Below, piece by piece: positions 1 to 6,887 of a stretch of 64,000 nt of DNA. A program made the position numbers and the translations under genes. Positions within the stretch are counted from its first letter, which is position 1. Each line of letters starts with the position of its first letter. Below the pieces are notes generated by a model, which worked only from the letters and a program-made list of their open reading frames with translations, was not told where the DNA came from and searched no databases. Source of the stretch: Streptomyces sp. NBC_01233 (GTDB lineage Bacteria > Actinomycetota > Actinomycetes > Streptomycetales > Streptomycetaceae); contig NZ_CP108514.1 of assembly GCF_035989305.1 (NCBI RefSeq), forward strand, positions 4,092,501 through 4,156,500, read 5' to 3'.

Positions 1-641
1 GCCTCGCCGCCACTGCCGACCAGCACACCCCCCGGGGACTCCGTCACGCTCACCACCGAGCCGGGCTGTACGCCCGCCCGCCGGAGCGTGTACATCAGCT
101 GGGCGTCCGTCTGGATCGGCTCGCCGATCCGGCGCACGACGACGGTCTTGCCCTCCGCACCCGGGTCGAGCTCGGACAGGCTGACCATGCCGTCCTCCAG
201 GAACGGGTCCGCCTCGGCCTTCTCGCCCAGCTCCTCCAGCCCCGGGATCGGGTTCCCGTACGGCGATTCGGTCGGGTGGCGCAGCAGCTCCAGCACCCGC
301 CGTTCCACCGCCTCGCTCATCACGTGCTCCCAGCGGCAGGCCTCGGCGTGCACCTGCTCCCACTCCAGGCCGATGACGTCGACGAGCAGGCACTCCGCGA
401 GCCGGTGCTTGCGCATCACGCGCGTCGCCAGCCGTCGCCCCTCCTCGGTCAGCTCGAGGTGCCGGTCACTGGCGACGGCCACCAGGCCGTCCCGCTCCAT
501 CCGCGCCACCGTCTGGCTCACCGTCGGGCCGCTCTGGTCCAGCCGTTCGGCGATACGGGCGCGCATGGGGACCACACCTTCCTCCTCCAGCTCAAGGATG
601 GTGCGGAGATACATCTCCGTGGTATCGATCAGTCCGGACAT
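1..641 (-). CDS. dmdR1: DtxR/IdeR-family iron-dependent repressor DmdR1 (3' end outside window)
   Basis: This gene runs off the left edge; 213 codons are visible from the ATG at 641 (protein starts MSGLIDTTEMYLRTI). The N-terminal winged helix has the DtxR pattern: Ser-Gly-Pro-Thr-Val-Ser-Gln in the recognition helix, followed by RMERDGLV. The dimerisation and metal domain shows the Cys-x-x-Glu-His motif (ACRWEHV, near residue 102) that carries primary Fe(II) ligands in DtxR and IdeR. An SH3-like FeoA domain starts near residue 150 and is cut off. The family represses siderophore and iron-uptake genes when iron is sufficient. The sequence and the divergent SIS-domain neighbour match the DmdR1 locus of Streptomyces as I know it. 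A DasR-like site lies in the shared promoter region. Confidence 0.93.
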   Translation of the reverse strand, partial: MSGLIDTTEMYLRTILELEEEGVVPMRARIAERLDQSGPTVSQTVARMERDGLVAVASDRHLELTEEGRRLATRVMRKHRLAECLLVDVIGLEWEQVHAEACRWEHVMSEAVERRVLELLRHPTESPYGNPIPGLEELGEKAEADPFLEDGMVSLSELDPGAEGKTVVVRRIGEPIQTDAQLMYTLRRAGVQPGSVVSVTESPGGVLVGSGGE

Positions 642-764
642 TCGTGCCCCTCGGATTGCGTGCGCTGGCCCTGCCCCCAATTCTGACGCATCGGGCCGAC
701 AACCGTCCCGTGCCGGGGGTCAAGACCGGTCCCGGACATCTCACGGCGTTCGTATTGACACGCC

Positions 765-780
765 CTTGGTCCAGACCGCA
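765..780. promoter_or_regulatory. DasR-responsive element (dre)-like operator
   Basis: The sequence CTTGGTCCAGACCGCA contains TGGTC-C-AGACC and so resembles the dre consensus (ACTGGTCTAGACCACT). It lies between dmdR1 and the SIS-domain gene, just after a TTGACA hexamer at 755-760 that could be a -35 element for the plus-strand gene. DasR responds to glucosamine and N-acetylglucosamine phosphates and is known to link amino-sugar status to dmdR1 in Streptomyces. Binding here is inferred from sequence only. Confidence 0.7.
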
Positions 781-832
781 CGGTGAGCGGCGGACACGGA
801 CGCACCCCCACCTCCGGAAGGGCCATCGTCGT

Positions 833-1588
833 ATGAGCGAGAGCAAGCTGGCCGGTCAGTTCTTCGACGCCGCCATCGGTCTGCTGGAACGGGTGCGGGA
901 CGAGGAGGCCCCGCACATCGCGGAGGCCGGCTCCCTCATCGCCGACGCCGTCGCCTCCGGCAACCGGCTCTTCGCCTTCGGCGCCGGACACTCCTCGCTG
1001 CCCGCCCAGGACGTGGTCTACCGGGCCGGCGGCATGGCCCTGATGAACTTCCTCGCCGTCCCCGGCACCGTCGGCATCGACGTCATGCCCGCGACCCTGG
1101 GCAGCGCCCTGGAACGGGTCGACGGCCTCGCCGGCGCCGTCCTCGACAGCAGCCCCGCCTCCGACGGCGACGTCCTCGTGATCATCTCCCTCTCCGGGCG
1201 CAACGCCCTGCCCGTCGAGATGGCCATGAACGCCCGCGCCATCGGCCTCAAGGTCATCGGCGTGACCTCGGTGGCGTACGCGACCGAGACCAAGTCGCGC
1301 CACGTCTCCGGCAGCTTCCTCAAGGACCACTGCGACGTCGTCCTCGACAGCAAGATCGCGGTCGGGGACGCCGAGCTCAGCATCGACGGCATCGACGCGC
1401 CCTTCGCCCCCGCCTCCACCGTCGTGACCAGCGCGATCATGCAGGCGGTCATGGCGGCCGCGGCCGGCGAGCTCGCCGGCCGCGGGGTGGAGCCACCGCT
1501 GCTGCGCTCGGGCAACGTCGACGGCGGCCACGAGTGGAACGGCCGCGTGATGCAGGAGTACGGCGACCGGATCTTCTTCCGCCACTGA
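833..1588 (+). CDS. SIS-domain protein (UPF0309-like, phosphosugar binding)
   Basis: This 251-residue protein has a single sugar-isomerase (SIS) fold. A glycine-rich phosphate-binding segment is visible as FAFGAGHSS near residue 46 and a Ser-rich loop IISLSGRN near residue 121. Such proteins bind phosphosugars; the substrate cannot be read from the sequence, and a role in amino-sugar-phosphate metabolism is inferred from the dre-like site. The ATG at 833 was chosen over upstream in-frame codons because GGAAGG at 815-820 is a reasonable ribosome site and the protein begins MSESKLAGQFF, typical of the family. It is divergent from dmdR1 with about 190 bases of shared promoter region. Confidence 0.85.
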   Translation: MSESKLAGQFFDAAIGLLERVRDEEAPHIAEAGSLIADAVASGNRLFAFGAGHSSLPAQDVVYRAGGMALMNFLAVPGTVGIDVMPATLGSALERVDGLAGAVLDSSPASDGDVLVIISLSGRNALPVEMAMNARAIGLKVIGVTSVAYATETKSRHVSGSFLKDHCDVVLDSKIAVGDAELSIDGIDAPFAPASTVVTSAIMQAVMAAAAGELAGRGVEPPLLRSGNVDGGHEWNGRVMQEYGDRIFFRH

Positions 1589-1661
1589 CCGAGCGGTCGC
1601 CGCGCCCGCGTCCCGTTCCTACGATGAACGGGTACGGAACTCGGGGCCCCGCACATCAGAG

Positions 1662-2222
1662 GTGGCCGGGCATGTCCGCCACTCCCGCCCCGAGCCGCTG
1701 AAGTTGACCAGTACCTCCCTGCCCACCGGCTCGGCCCTGCCCGAACCGCACGCGCAGGGCTACCCGGCCTTCACCCCCGGCAGCACCGTCACCGACGCCA
1801 TCGACTGGAACCCCTCCTGGGCCTGGGCCGCCGGAGCCGTCGTCTCCGACCTCGACGAACTGCACACCTGGGCCCCGGCGCTGGCGGACGGCCGGCTGCT
1901 GACCCCCGCCACGCAGGCGCAGCGGCTGCGCACCGGGCCGGTCGGCGTGCCCGGGATCTCGTACGGCCTCGGCATCGCCGACGTCAACGGCCGGCTCGGG
2001 CACAACGGCGAGCTGCCCGGCTACGAGACCATCGCGGCCCAACTGCCGCAGCAGAAGGCCACGCTGGTCGTCCTGGTCAACTCCGACGTCGACCGCGGCG
2101 GCTCGTACAGCACCACGATCGGCCGGGCCGTCACGCAGATCGTCACCACGGACCACCTGTGGTCCCTGCCCTCCCCGTCCCAGACCGGCGAGAACCGGAA
2201 CGGGAACGAGGGCGAGCGCTAG
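1662..2222 (+). pseudogene. 5'-truncated serine hydrolase (beta-lactamase class C / D,D-carboxypeptidase type)
   Basis: The reading frame encodes only the C-terminal part of a secreted penicillin-recognising serine hydrolase. Recognisable pieces are EPLKLTSTSLP, the helix region WNPSWAWAAGAVVSDLDELHTW, the GISYGLGI strand, and the HNGELPGYET segment that corresponds to the third active-site motif (HxG). The catalytic Ser-x-x-Lys motif, the Tyr-x-Asn motif and any signal peptide are absent. The 73 bases between the SIS-gene stop and this frame cannot hold them. Intact relatives are about 380-420 residues, and this frame has 186 codons. I read it as a decayed remnant whose first half is lost; the GTG at 1662 is simply the first possible start. 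Confidence 0.75.
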
Positions 2223-3535
2223 CCCGGCGGGTGCCCTCCCGCCGCCAGGTCCAGATCGGCGGCCACCCGAGCCGCGACCTCCTCCGCGTACTCCGCGTCC
2301 GCGCGCTCGAAGGCCACCCGCGTGGGCCCGCGCAGGAACGTCAGCGCCCCCAGGGTCCGCCCCCGGCTGCGCAGCACCGTGCACAGCACGTGCGCCGCGC
2401 CCTCGGGCCACTGGCGGGCCCGCGCCCACTCCGCGTCCGCCTCGCCGCGCGGGGCGCTGGTGCGCACCGAGCCGATCCGGTCCAGGGCCTGGAGGGCCGG
2501 ATGCCCGGCCGCGTACCGGACCGGGATCGACCCGGGCCCCGGCAGCACCGGCGGGGACGCCGCGGTCCGTACGAGCCTTCGCCGCTCGGGGTCGGCCGCG
2601 GGATCCAGTACATCCAGCAGTGCGTGCTCGGCGAAACCGGCCAGGGCGAAGTCCAGGCGTACGGCGGCCGCCTCGGCCGGGTCCTCGCACTCGGCTGCGG
2701 CCCGCCCCGCACGGTGGAGCTGGTGCGACCGGAACCGCAGCTGCGCGGTGTCCAGCTGCTCCTGCCGGGCCTGGGTGACGTCCTGGAACAGCCAGCCGAC
2801 GCCCAGCGGCACCGGCTCCTCCGCGAGCGGCGAGGCCAGCCGCAGGAACCCGCACCGCCAGCACCTGCGCCGCACCCCCTCGGCGGTCCGCACCGACACC
2901 CACATCTCCACCGGCGCGGGCGGCGCTCCCTCGGCGAGCACGTGCTGGAGTGCGCCCTCGAGCTCCTCCACGCCCTGGGTCAACAGCTCCCCGAGCGGGC
3001 GCCCGAGCAGGGCGGTGCGGCCGGTCCCGAAGGCGCGCGCGGCGTGCGCGTTGACCACGGCGGGCCTCAGGTCGACGTCGACGAGGACGACGCCCCACGA
3101 GGCGTCCTCCATCAGGGCCTCGCTCAGCGCGATGGACCGCTCCAGGTCGATCTGCGCGTGCACCTCGCTGAAGGCGCAGTACACCCCGGCGGGTTTTCCG
3201 TCCGCGCCCGGCACCCCGGCGGACTGCGTCCGTACGAGGACGCGCCCGCCGTCCTTGGTCAGCAGCGCGAACTCGTGCACCTGCCGGCCGGGCACGTGCT
3301 GGGCGGCCATGAGTCTGTCCTGCACGTCGTGCGCGTCGGCGGCCCGCACTGCCCACCCCTCGAACCCCTTGCGCCCCACGGCCTCGCCGGCGGACCAGCC
3401 GAGGATCCGCTCGGCCTCGCGGTTCCAGTGGGTGATCACGCCGTCGGCGTCGAACGCGCACAAGGCGGCGTCCATCCCGTCCAGCAGCGCTGCGAGCAGA
3501 TCGCCTGCGGTCTCGTTACGTCCGGAAGCAGTCAC
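2219..3535 (-). CDS. PAS-PAS-GAF sensory protein without output domain
   Basis: The protein has 438 residues. The first PAS domain (about 10-120) has the pattern AFDADGVITHWNREAERILGW; a second PAS domain (about 145-270) has GVVLVDVDLRPAVVNAHAARAFG. The last 150 residues resemble a GAF domain. No kinase, phosphatase, cyclase or DNA-binding domain follows, whereas many Streptomyces PAS/GAF proteins end in a SpoIIE phosphatase. The GTG at 3535 was preferred to the upstream ATG at 3580 because GGGGG lies about 9 bases before it and the extension (with two Cys) looks untranslated. The stop overlaps the truncated hydrolase tail by 4 bases in convergent orientation. Ligand and partner are unknown. 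Confidence 0.8.
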   Translation of the reverse strand: MTASGRNETAGDLLAALLDGMDAALCAFDADGVITHWNREAERILGWSAGEAVGRKGFEGWAVRAADAHDVQDRLMAAQHVPGRQVHEFALLTKDGGRVLVRTQSAGVPGADGKPAGVYCAFSEVHAQIDLERSIALSEALMEDASWGVVLVDVDLRPAVVNAHAARAFGTGRTALLGRPLGELLTQGVEELEGALQHVLAEGAPPAPVEMWVSVRTAEGVRRRCWRCGFLRLASPLAEEPVPLGVGWLFQDVTQARQEQLDTAQLRFRSHQLHRAGRAAAECEDPAEAAAVRLDFALAGFAEHALLDVLDPAADPERRRLVRTAASPPVLPGPGSIPVRYAAGHPALQALDRIGSVRTSAPRGEADAEWARARQWPEGAAHVLCTVLRSRGRTLGALTFLRGPTRVAFERADAEYAEEVAARVAADLDLAAGGHPPG

Positions 3536-3639
3536 CTGGCACCCCCAGCAGGTGTTCGCGTGTGCGGCACGTCGGATCATTCAACTGGAACGTGACGCAG
3601 CCCACACTGCTTTCCGCGGATTGGGTGCGGGAAATCCGG

Positions 3640-4266
3640 TCAGGAGCCGCCGAAGAGGATGTGGTAGCCGATGAACCCCGTCCCGACGGGGACGACGAGG
3701 GCGACGGCCACGACGACCCCCCGCCACCCCGTCAGCCACAGGGCGAAACGATCCGTCCGGTCCGTCCGCGCCGTCTGGCGCGCGATGTACGGCTCCGCCC
3801 GCGGGTCCGGCGCCCAGTCGGCCGGGCGCCGCTCCCGCAGGAGGGACCGAAGCACGGCGACTTCCAGGTCGAGGACCGGCAGCTCCTCGTCGTCCACGCA
3901 CCTCAGGAGGACGCGCCGGCCGTCGGATCGATAGGCGTACGTGAGGGTCCTGGGTCCGGAGAGGATCTCGGGCACGGCAACAGTGCGGATGTCGTGGATA
4001 CCGTCCCAGGGGAGCCGGCGCACGCGGCACCAGCTGCCCGTGGTGATGCCCTGATCGTCGACGGTGGTGAATCTGCCCGTCAGGCTGTACACGCCGAGTG
4101 CGGTGAGGAGCACGGCCAGGCTGGTGAGCAGCACCTTGACCTCACCGGACCAGGGCGCGTCCTGGAGCTTCAGGCAGAGGGCCCCCGCCCCAACGATGAT
4201 CACGGCGTGAAAACGCCAGTCCCGCGGTCCCACCCGGTACTCGCGCGGCCGCATCACTTCCGACAT
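3640..4266 (-). CDS. PH-domain-like membrane protein
   Basis: The protein has 208 residues. Two hydrophobic helices lie near the N-terminus (about residues 18-35 and 45-62), followed by a soluble part that begins GRFTTVDDQGITTGSW and resembles bacterial PH domains. A final helix (about 183-205, VVVAVALVVPVGTGFIGYHI) ends the protein. The ATG at 4266 (MSEVMRPREYRVGP) is chosen because AGGGGGAGA sits directly upstream; an earlier in-frame ATG at 4302 has no such site. Function is unknown; similar actinobacterial proteins are annotated only as PH-domain membrane proteins. The IS701 insertion lies 92 bases upstream and may have changed this gene's promoter context. Confidence 0.75.
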   Translation of the reverse strand: MSEVMRPREYRVGPRDWRFHAVIIVGAGALCLKLQDAPWSGEVKVLLTSLAVLLTALGVYSLTGRFTTVDDQGITTGSWCRVRRLPWDGIHDIRTVAVPEILSGPRTLTYAYRSDGRRVLLRCVDDEELPVLDLEVAVLRSLLRERRPADWAPDPRAEPYIARQTARTDRTDRFALWLTGWRGVVVAVALVVPVGTGFIGYHILFGGS

Positions 4267-4332
4267 GTCTCCCCCTTGGATCTTGCTCCGTACAGGCGCC
4301 ACCCTCTCCCGCCGCGGCGGGGAAATAAACGG

Positions 4333-4358
4333 TTGTGGCTGCCGCGACGCCTGCCTAG
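4333..4358 (+). promoter_or_regulatory. Left part of a promoter apparently split by the IS insertion
   Basis: TTGTGG at 4333-4338 is followed by 17 bases and then TAG at 4356-4358. Joining the sequence beyond the element (GCT at 5750-5752) rebuilds TTGTGG-N17-TAGGCT, a plausible -35/-10 pair reading toward the small ORF at 5786. The element sits inside the reconstructed -10 hexamer. This is inference from sequence alone. Confidence 0.35.
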
Positions 4359-4564
4359 TACTGCAACCGCATGTGTGGGTCGTGGCCTCGGCGTTGGTAA
4401 TGGCAGCGGCGGGCTCGGGCCTGGCTGCGGCGCCGGAAGCGTGACCAGTGCAGACGGTGCTCGTTGCTGTGGCAGCGGGGCGTGACGACGACGTGCCCGA
4501 TCATCCGGCGGATCTCCGGGACGCTGAGGGGTATGAGGTCTTGCTCGTCATCTCCGCTGCCCCT
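4355..4564 (-). pseudogene. Displaced C-terminal segment of the IS701 transposase (-1 frame)
   Basis: In the -1 frame after the A4G4 run the translation gives GSGDDEQDLIPLSVPEIRR and ends HYQRRGHDPHMRLQY. This matches the usual C-terminus of Streptomyces IS701 transposases (a Trp-Ser-x-x-Arg-Arg stretch, then HYxRRGH and a final RLxY). The stop codon TAG is supplied by the CTAG target duplication. Without a frameshift event this segment is not translated from the main start. Confidence 0.8.
4359..4375. repeat. Left terminal inverted repeat of the IS701 copy
   Basis: This is a 17-bp perfect inverted match to 5729-5745. The adjoining CTAG (4355-4358) is the left target duplication. Confidence 0.93.
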
Positions 4565-5634
4565 TTTGCGGCTTCTGCGGCACGGATGGCCGTGAGGTAG
4601 GCCAGGACGGCCATGGCCAGGGTGATGTGCCGGTACCAGGCCCGGTAGAGCCGCACCTGGTAGTGATCGAGCCCGCATTCACCCTTCGCGGTCTGGAAGC
4701 ATTCCTCCACCGCCCACCTGGCTCCGGCGGTCCTGACCAGGTCTTTCAGCCGGGAAGTGACGGGGCCGTAGCAGACGTAGTAGGCGATGTCGGTGGGGTC
4801 GGACAGGTTGCGGCGGGCGAGCACCCAGTGCCCGGATCCGCCCTCCCCGGCGGGCCGGATCGCGACGCGGGCCCAGTGGTAGATCCGCTGGCCGTGGGCG
4901 CCTGCTCCGGCGGAGATCCGCTTCCATGCCTGCTTCGGCAGGGCCGCGATCAGCTCGTCGACGCGGGCGTCCCGGCCGTCGGCGGTGATCACGGTGTCGT
5001 TGACCTTGGTGGCCAGCACATACGCGGCCTGGCGTTCTTCCAGCCAGGCGCGGAAGTGCTTGACCTGCCCGTATGCCTCGTCCGCGGTCACCCAGGCGAA
5101 GGGAACAGCCGCGTCGATGGCGCGTTGCAGCATCCACTTGAGGTGCTCGATCTTCGTGGCGAACGGCACGGTGTCGTCGATCCCGGCTGCCCGGCAGCGG
5201 TCGCGGTCGTCCGTCCAGGACTTCGGGACGTAGAGTTCCCGGTCGATCAGCGCCCGCCCTTTGGCGGATGCGTAGGCGAGGAAGGTGCCGATCTGGCAGT
5301 TCTCGGTGCGGCCAGCGGTGCCGGAATACTGCCGCTGGACCCCTGCTGACCTGGTGCCCTTCTTCAGGAACCCGGTGTCGTCCCCGATGAGCACGCCATC
5401 CTTGGCGCCGATGGTCTCCACGACGAAGTCCCGGACATCGTCGCGGACCGCGTTCTCGTCCCATTCGGAGTGGTTGAGCAGGCGTTGCACACCGTCCGGG
5501 CGGAGCTGGCCGACCTGCTCGGCCAGCGTCCACCCGTTCTTCTTCTCTAGCGGCGCAAGCAGGCCCGTCATGTAGTCCAGAGCCCGATCACGTGGCTCCG
5601 ACCTGCCAAAACGATGCCCGAACCGGGCATGCAA
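4501..5634 (-). CDS. IS701-family DDE transposase, main frame (frameshifted before its C-terminus)
   Basis: The 377-codon frame carries all DDE-type landmarks: the first Asp in GVLIGDDTGFLKKG, the second in AWVTADEAYG, and the Glu in RWAVEECFQTAKGE. It starts at a TTG (5634); coding similarity continues upstream (LTVEQIESWSEGVAG) to a stop at 5695-5697 with no ATG, GTG or TTG, only CTG codons at 5679 and 5694. At the 3' end the conserved tail is not in this frame. It reads KTSYPSASRRSAG and stops, while the proper tail (LSVPEIRRMIGHV) continues one base back. The switch maps to an A4G4 run at 4560-4567. The element is therefore either defective or needs -1 frameshifting. Confidence 0.9.
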   Translation of the reverse strand: MHARFGHRFGRSEPRDRALDYMTGLLAPLEKKNGWTLAEQVGQLRPDGVQRLLNHSEWDENAVRDDVRDFVVETIGAKDGVLIGDDTGFLKKGTRSAGVQRQYSGTAGRTENCQIGTFLAYASAKGRALIDRELYVPKSWTDDRDRCRAAGIDDTVPFATKIEHLKWMLQRAIDAAVPFAWVTADEAYGQVKHFRAWLEERQAAYVLATKVNDTVITADGRDARVDELIAALPKQAWKRISAGAGAHGQRIYHWARVAIRPAGEGGSGHWVLARRNLSDPTDIAYYVCYGPVTSRLKDLVRTAGARWAVEECFQTAKGECGLDHYQVRLYRAWYRHITLAMAVLAYLTAIRAAEAAKGAAEMTSKTSYPSASRRSAG

Positions 5635-5728
5635 CCCCGCTACACCCTCGGACCACGACTCGATCTGCTCAACCGTCAGCGATTCATCACACAGTCACAA
5701 CAACGAGCAACCTCACCGACCGTCACGC

Positions 5729-5745
5729 CACATGCGGTTGCAGTA
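5729..5745. repeat. Right terminal inverted repeat of the IS701 copy
   Basis: This is a 17-bp perfect inverted match to 4359-4375. The adjoining CTAG (5746-5749) is the right target duplication. Confidence 0.93.
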
Positions 5746-5785
5746 CTAGGCTCGGACGTACACGAGAAGGGAGGTGGTTGCCGCA

Positions 5786-5824
5786 ATGTACGGAAACCGG
5801 ACGCGTGAGGTGGCTGCGGGCTAA
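5786..5824 (+). CDS. 12-residue ORF with strong ribosome site (possible leader peptide)
   Basis: ATG at 5786 reads MYGNRTREVAAG then TAA. A very good Shine-Dalgarno sequence (GGGAGGTGG, 5769-5777) lies 8 bases before it, much better than for most genes here. It is followed at once by a run of hairpins. Nothing in the peptide (no Cys, Trp or His run) points to amino-acid attenuation. It could be a leader peptide or an sRNA-encoded peptide. No annotated-type gene follows on this strand: the next gene, pdxH, is convergent. Confidence 0.4.
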   Translation: MYGNRTREVAAG

Positions 5825-5966
5825 GCGCCCGTCGTCGCACGCACCCAGTGCGGTGCCCGGCGGGATCGCCAGGCGCCAATCCACAGCAGTCACCCGACCC
5901 GCGGGCTCGCCGGTACGTCCGGCCGGCTTCTCCCACTGCAGGGGAGAGACCCGAGCCCGCGGGTCG
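5825..5966 (+). ncRNA. Strongly structured RNA candidate downstream of the 12-codon ORF
   Basis: Several nested or adjacent hairpins are visible: CGGGC/GCCCG across the ORF stop, CGCA/TGCG near 5837, and a dominant 15-bp perfect stem between 5895-5909 (CGACCCGCGGGCTCG) and 5952-5966. That stem encloses two smaller hairpins (CCGG-TACGT-CCGG and TCTCCC/GGGAGA). A closing stem around sub-hairpins is typical of riboswitches and stable sRNAs rather than a simple terminator. I cannot match it to a named family. It lies between the IS insertion and the 3' end of pdxH and could also act as pdxH antisense. Confidence 0.45.
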
Positions 5967-6024
5967 CCTGCGTTCGCCGCTCCCGCTCGGGGCGGGGCCA
6001 GGGCAACCGCCCGGCCCCGCACGG

Positions 6025-6687
6025 CTACGGACAGAGCCGCTCGACGCGCCACTTGCCCGCGTCCAGGACGTAGCGCAGCCGGTCGTGCAGGCGGTTCTCG
6101 TGGCCCTGCCAGAACTCCACCTCTTCGGGGACCACGCGCAGGCCTCCCCATTCCGGCGGGACCGGGACCTGCTCGCCCTCCGGGTAGCGGGCGTCGAGCT
6201 CGGCGTAGCGGCGGTCCAGTTCCGCGCGGGAGCCGATCACGCTCGACTGTTCGCTCGCCCAGGCGCCCAGCTGGGAGCCGTGCGGGCGGGAGCGGAAGTA
6301 CGCCGCCGTCTCGTCGCGGCCGATGCGGGACGCGGTGCCGGTGACGATCACCTGGCGTGAGATGGGGTGCCAGGGGAAGAGCAGGGCGGCGTGCGGGTTC
6401 TCGGCGAGTTCGCGGCCCTTGCGGGAGGCGTAGTTGGTGAAGAAGACGAAGCCGCGCCCGTCGAACTGCTTCATCAGCACCGTGCGCGAGCTGGGCCGGC
6501 CGTCGGCGGTGGCCGTCGAGACGACCATGGCGTTCGGTTCGAAGAGGTGCGAGTCCGCGGCCTGCTGGAACCACAGGGCGAACTGGTCCATCGGATGCTC
6601 GGCGAGGGTCTCCTCGAGGACGATTTCCGAGCGGTACTGCTTGCGCATCATGGCGGGGTCAATGTCCTGGTCGGTCACGCTGGCCAT
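6025..6687 (-). CDS. pdxH: Pyridoxamine 5'-phosphate oxidase
   Basis: This FMN enzyme oxidises pyridoxamine or pyridoxine 5'-phosphate to pyridoxal 5'-phosphate in vitamin B6 salvage. The 220-residue protein has the family signature: MRKQYRSE at the start, [20 protein letters not shown] and [12 protein letters not shown] for FMN binding, [14 protein letters not shown], and the C-terminal [27 protein letters not shown] in which the Arg and His contact substrate (named here in parts). It ends VERLCP, as PdxH proteins usually do. It is divergent from the citrate synthase gene with 200 bases between them. Confidence 0.95.
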   Translation of the reverse strand: MASVTDQDIDPAMMRKQYRSEIVLEETLAEHPMDQFALWFQQAADSHLFEPNAMVVSTATADGRPSSRTVLMKQFDGRGFVFFTNYASRKGRELAENPHAALLFPWHPISRQVIVTGTASRIGRDETAAYFRSRPHGSQLGAWASEQSSVIGSRAELDRRYAELDARYPEGEQVPVPPEWGGLRVVPEEVEFWQGHENRLHDRLRYVLDAGKWRVERLCP

Positions 6688-6887
6688 CCTGCCGCAGCCG
6701 GGCCGTCGGCGGTGTGCCGTATGTCACGCTTCCGCAGTCGAGGCGGAGCGGCCAAAATCTTGGGGCCGGTCCGAAGGTCCCCACGCGGGTGACCAACGGC
6801 CGTGCCGGGCATCAACGGGGATGACCGCGCCGGACCGCGAGTCACGCCGGGAGCCGCGCGTGTTCGCACTATCTGAGGAGCCGCCTG

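Larger units (their letters stand above)
4359..5745 (-). mobile_element. IS701-family insertion sequence, 1387 bp, CTAG target duplication
   Basis: The ends are perfect 17-bp inverted repeats (TACTGCAACCGCATGTG at 4359-4375 and its complement at 5729-5745). They are flanked by direct CTAG copies at 4355-4358 and 5746-5749, matching the 4-bp YTAR-type target duplication of the IS701 family. The element holds one transposase reading frame on the minus strand, broken near its end. The intact terminal repeats and identical target duplications suggest a fairly recent insertion. It separates the PH-domain gene region from a small ORF and structured RNA candidate and seems to split their promoter. 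Confidence 0.93.
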
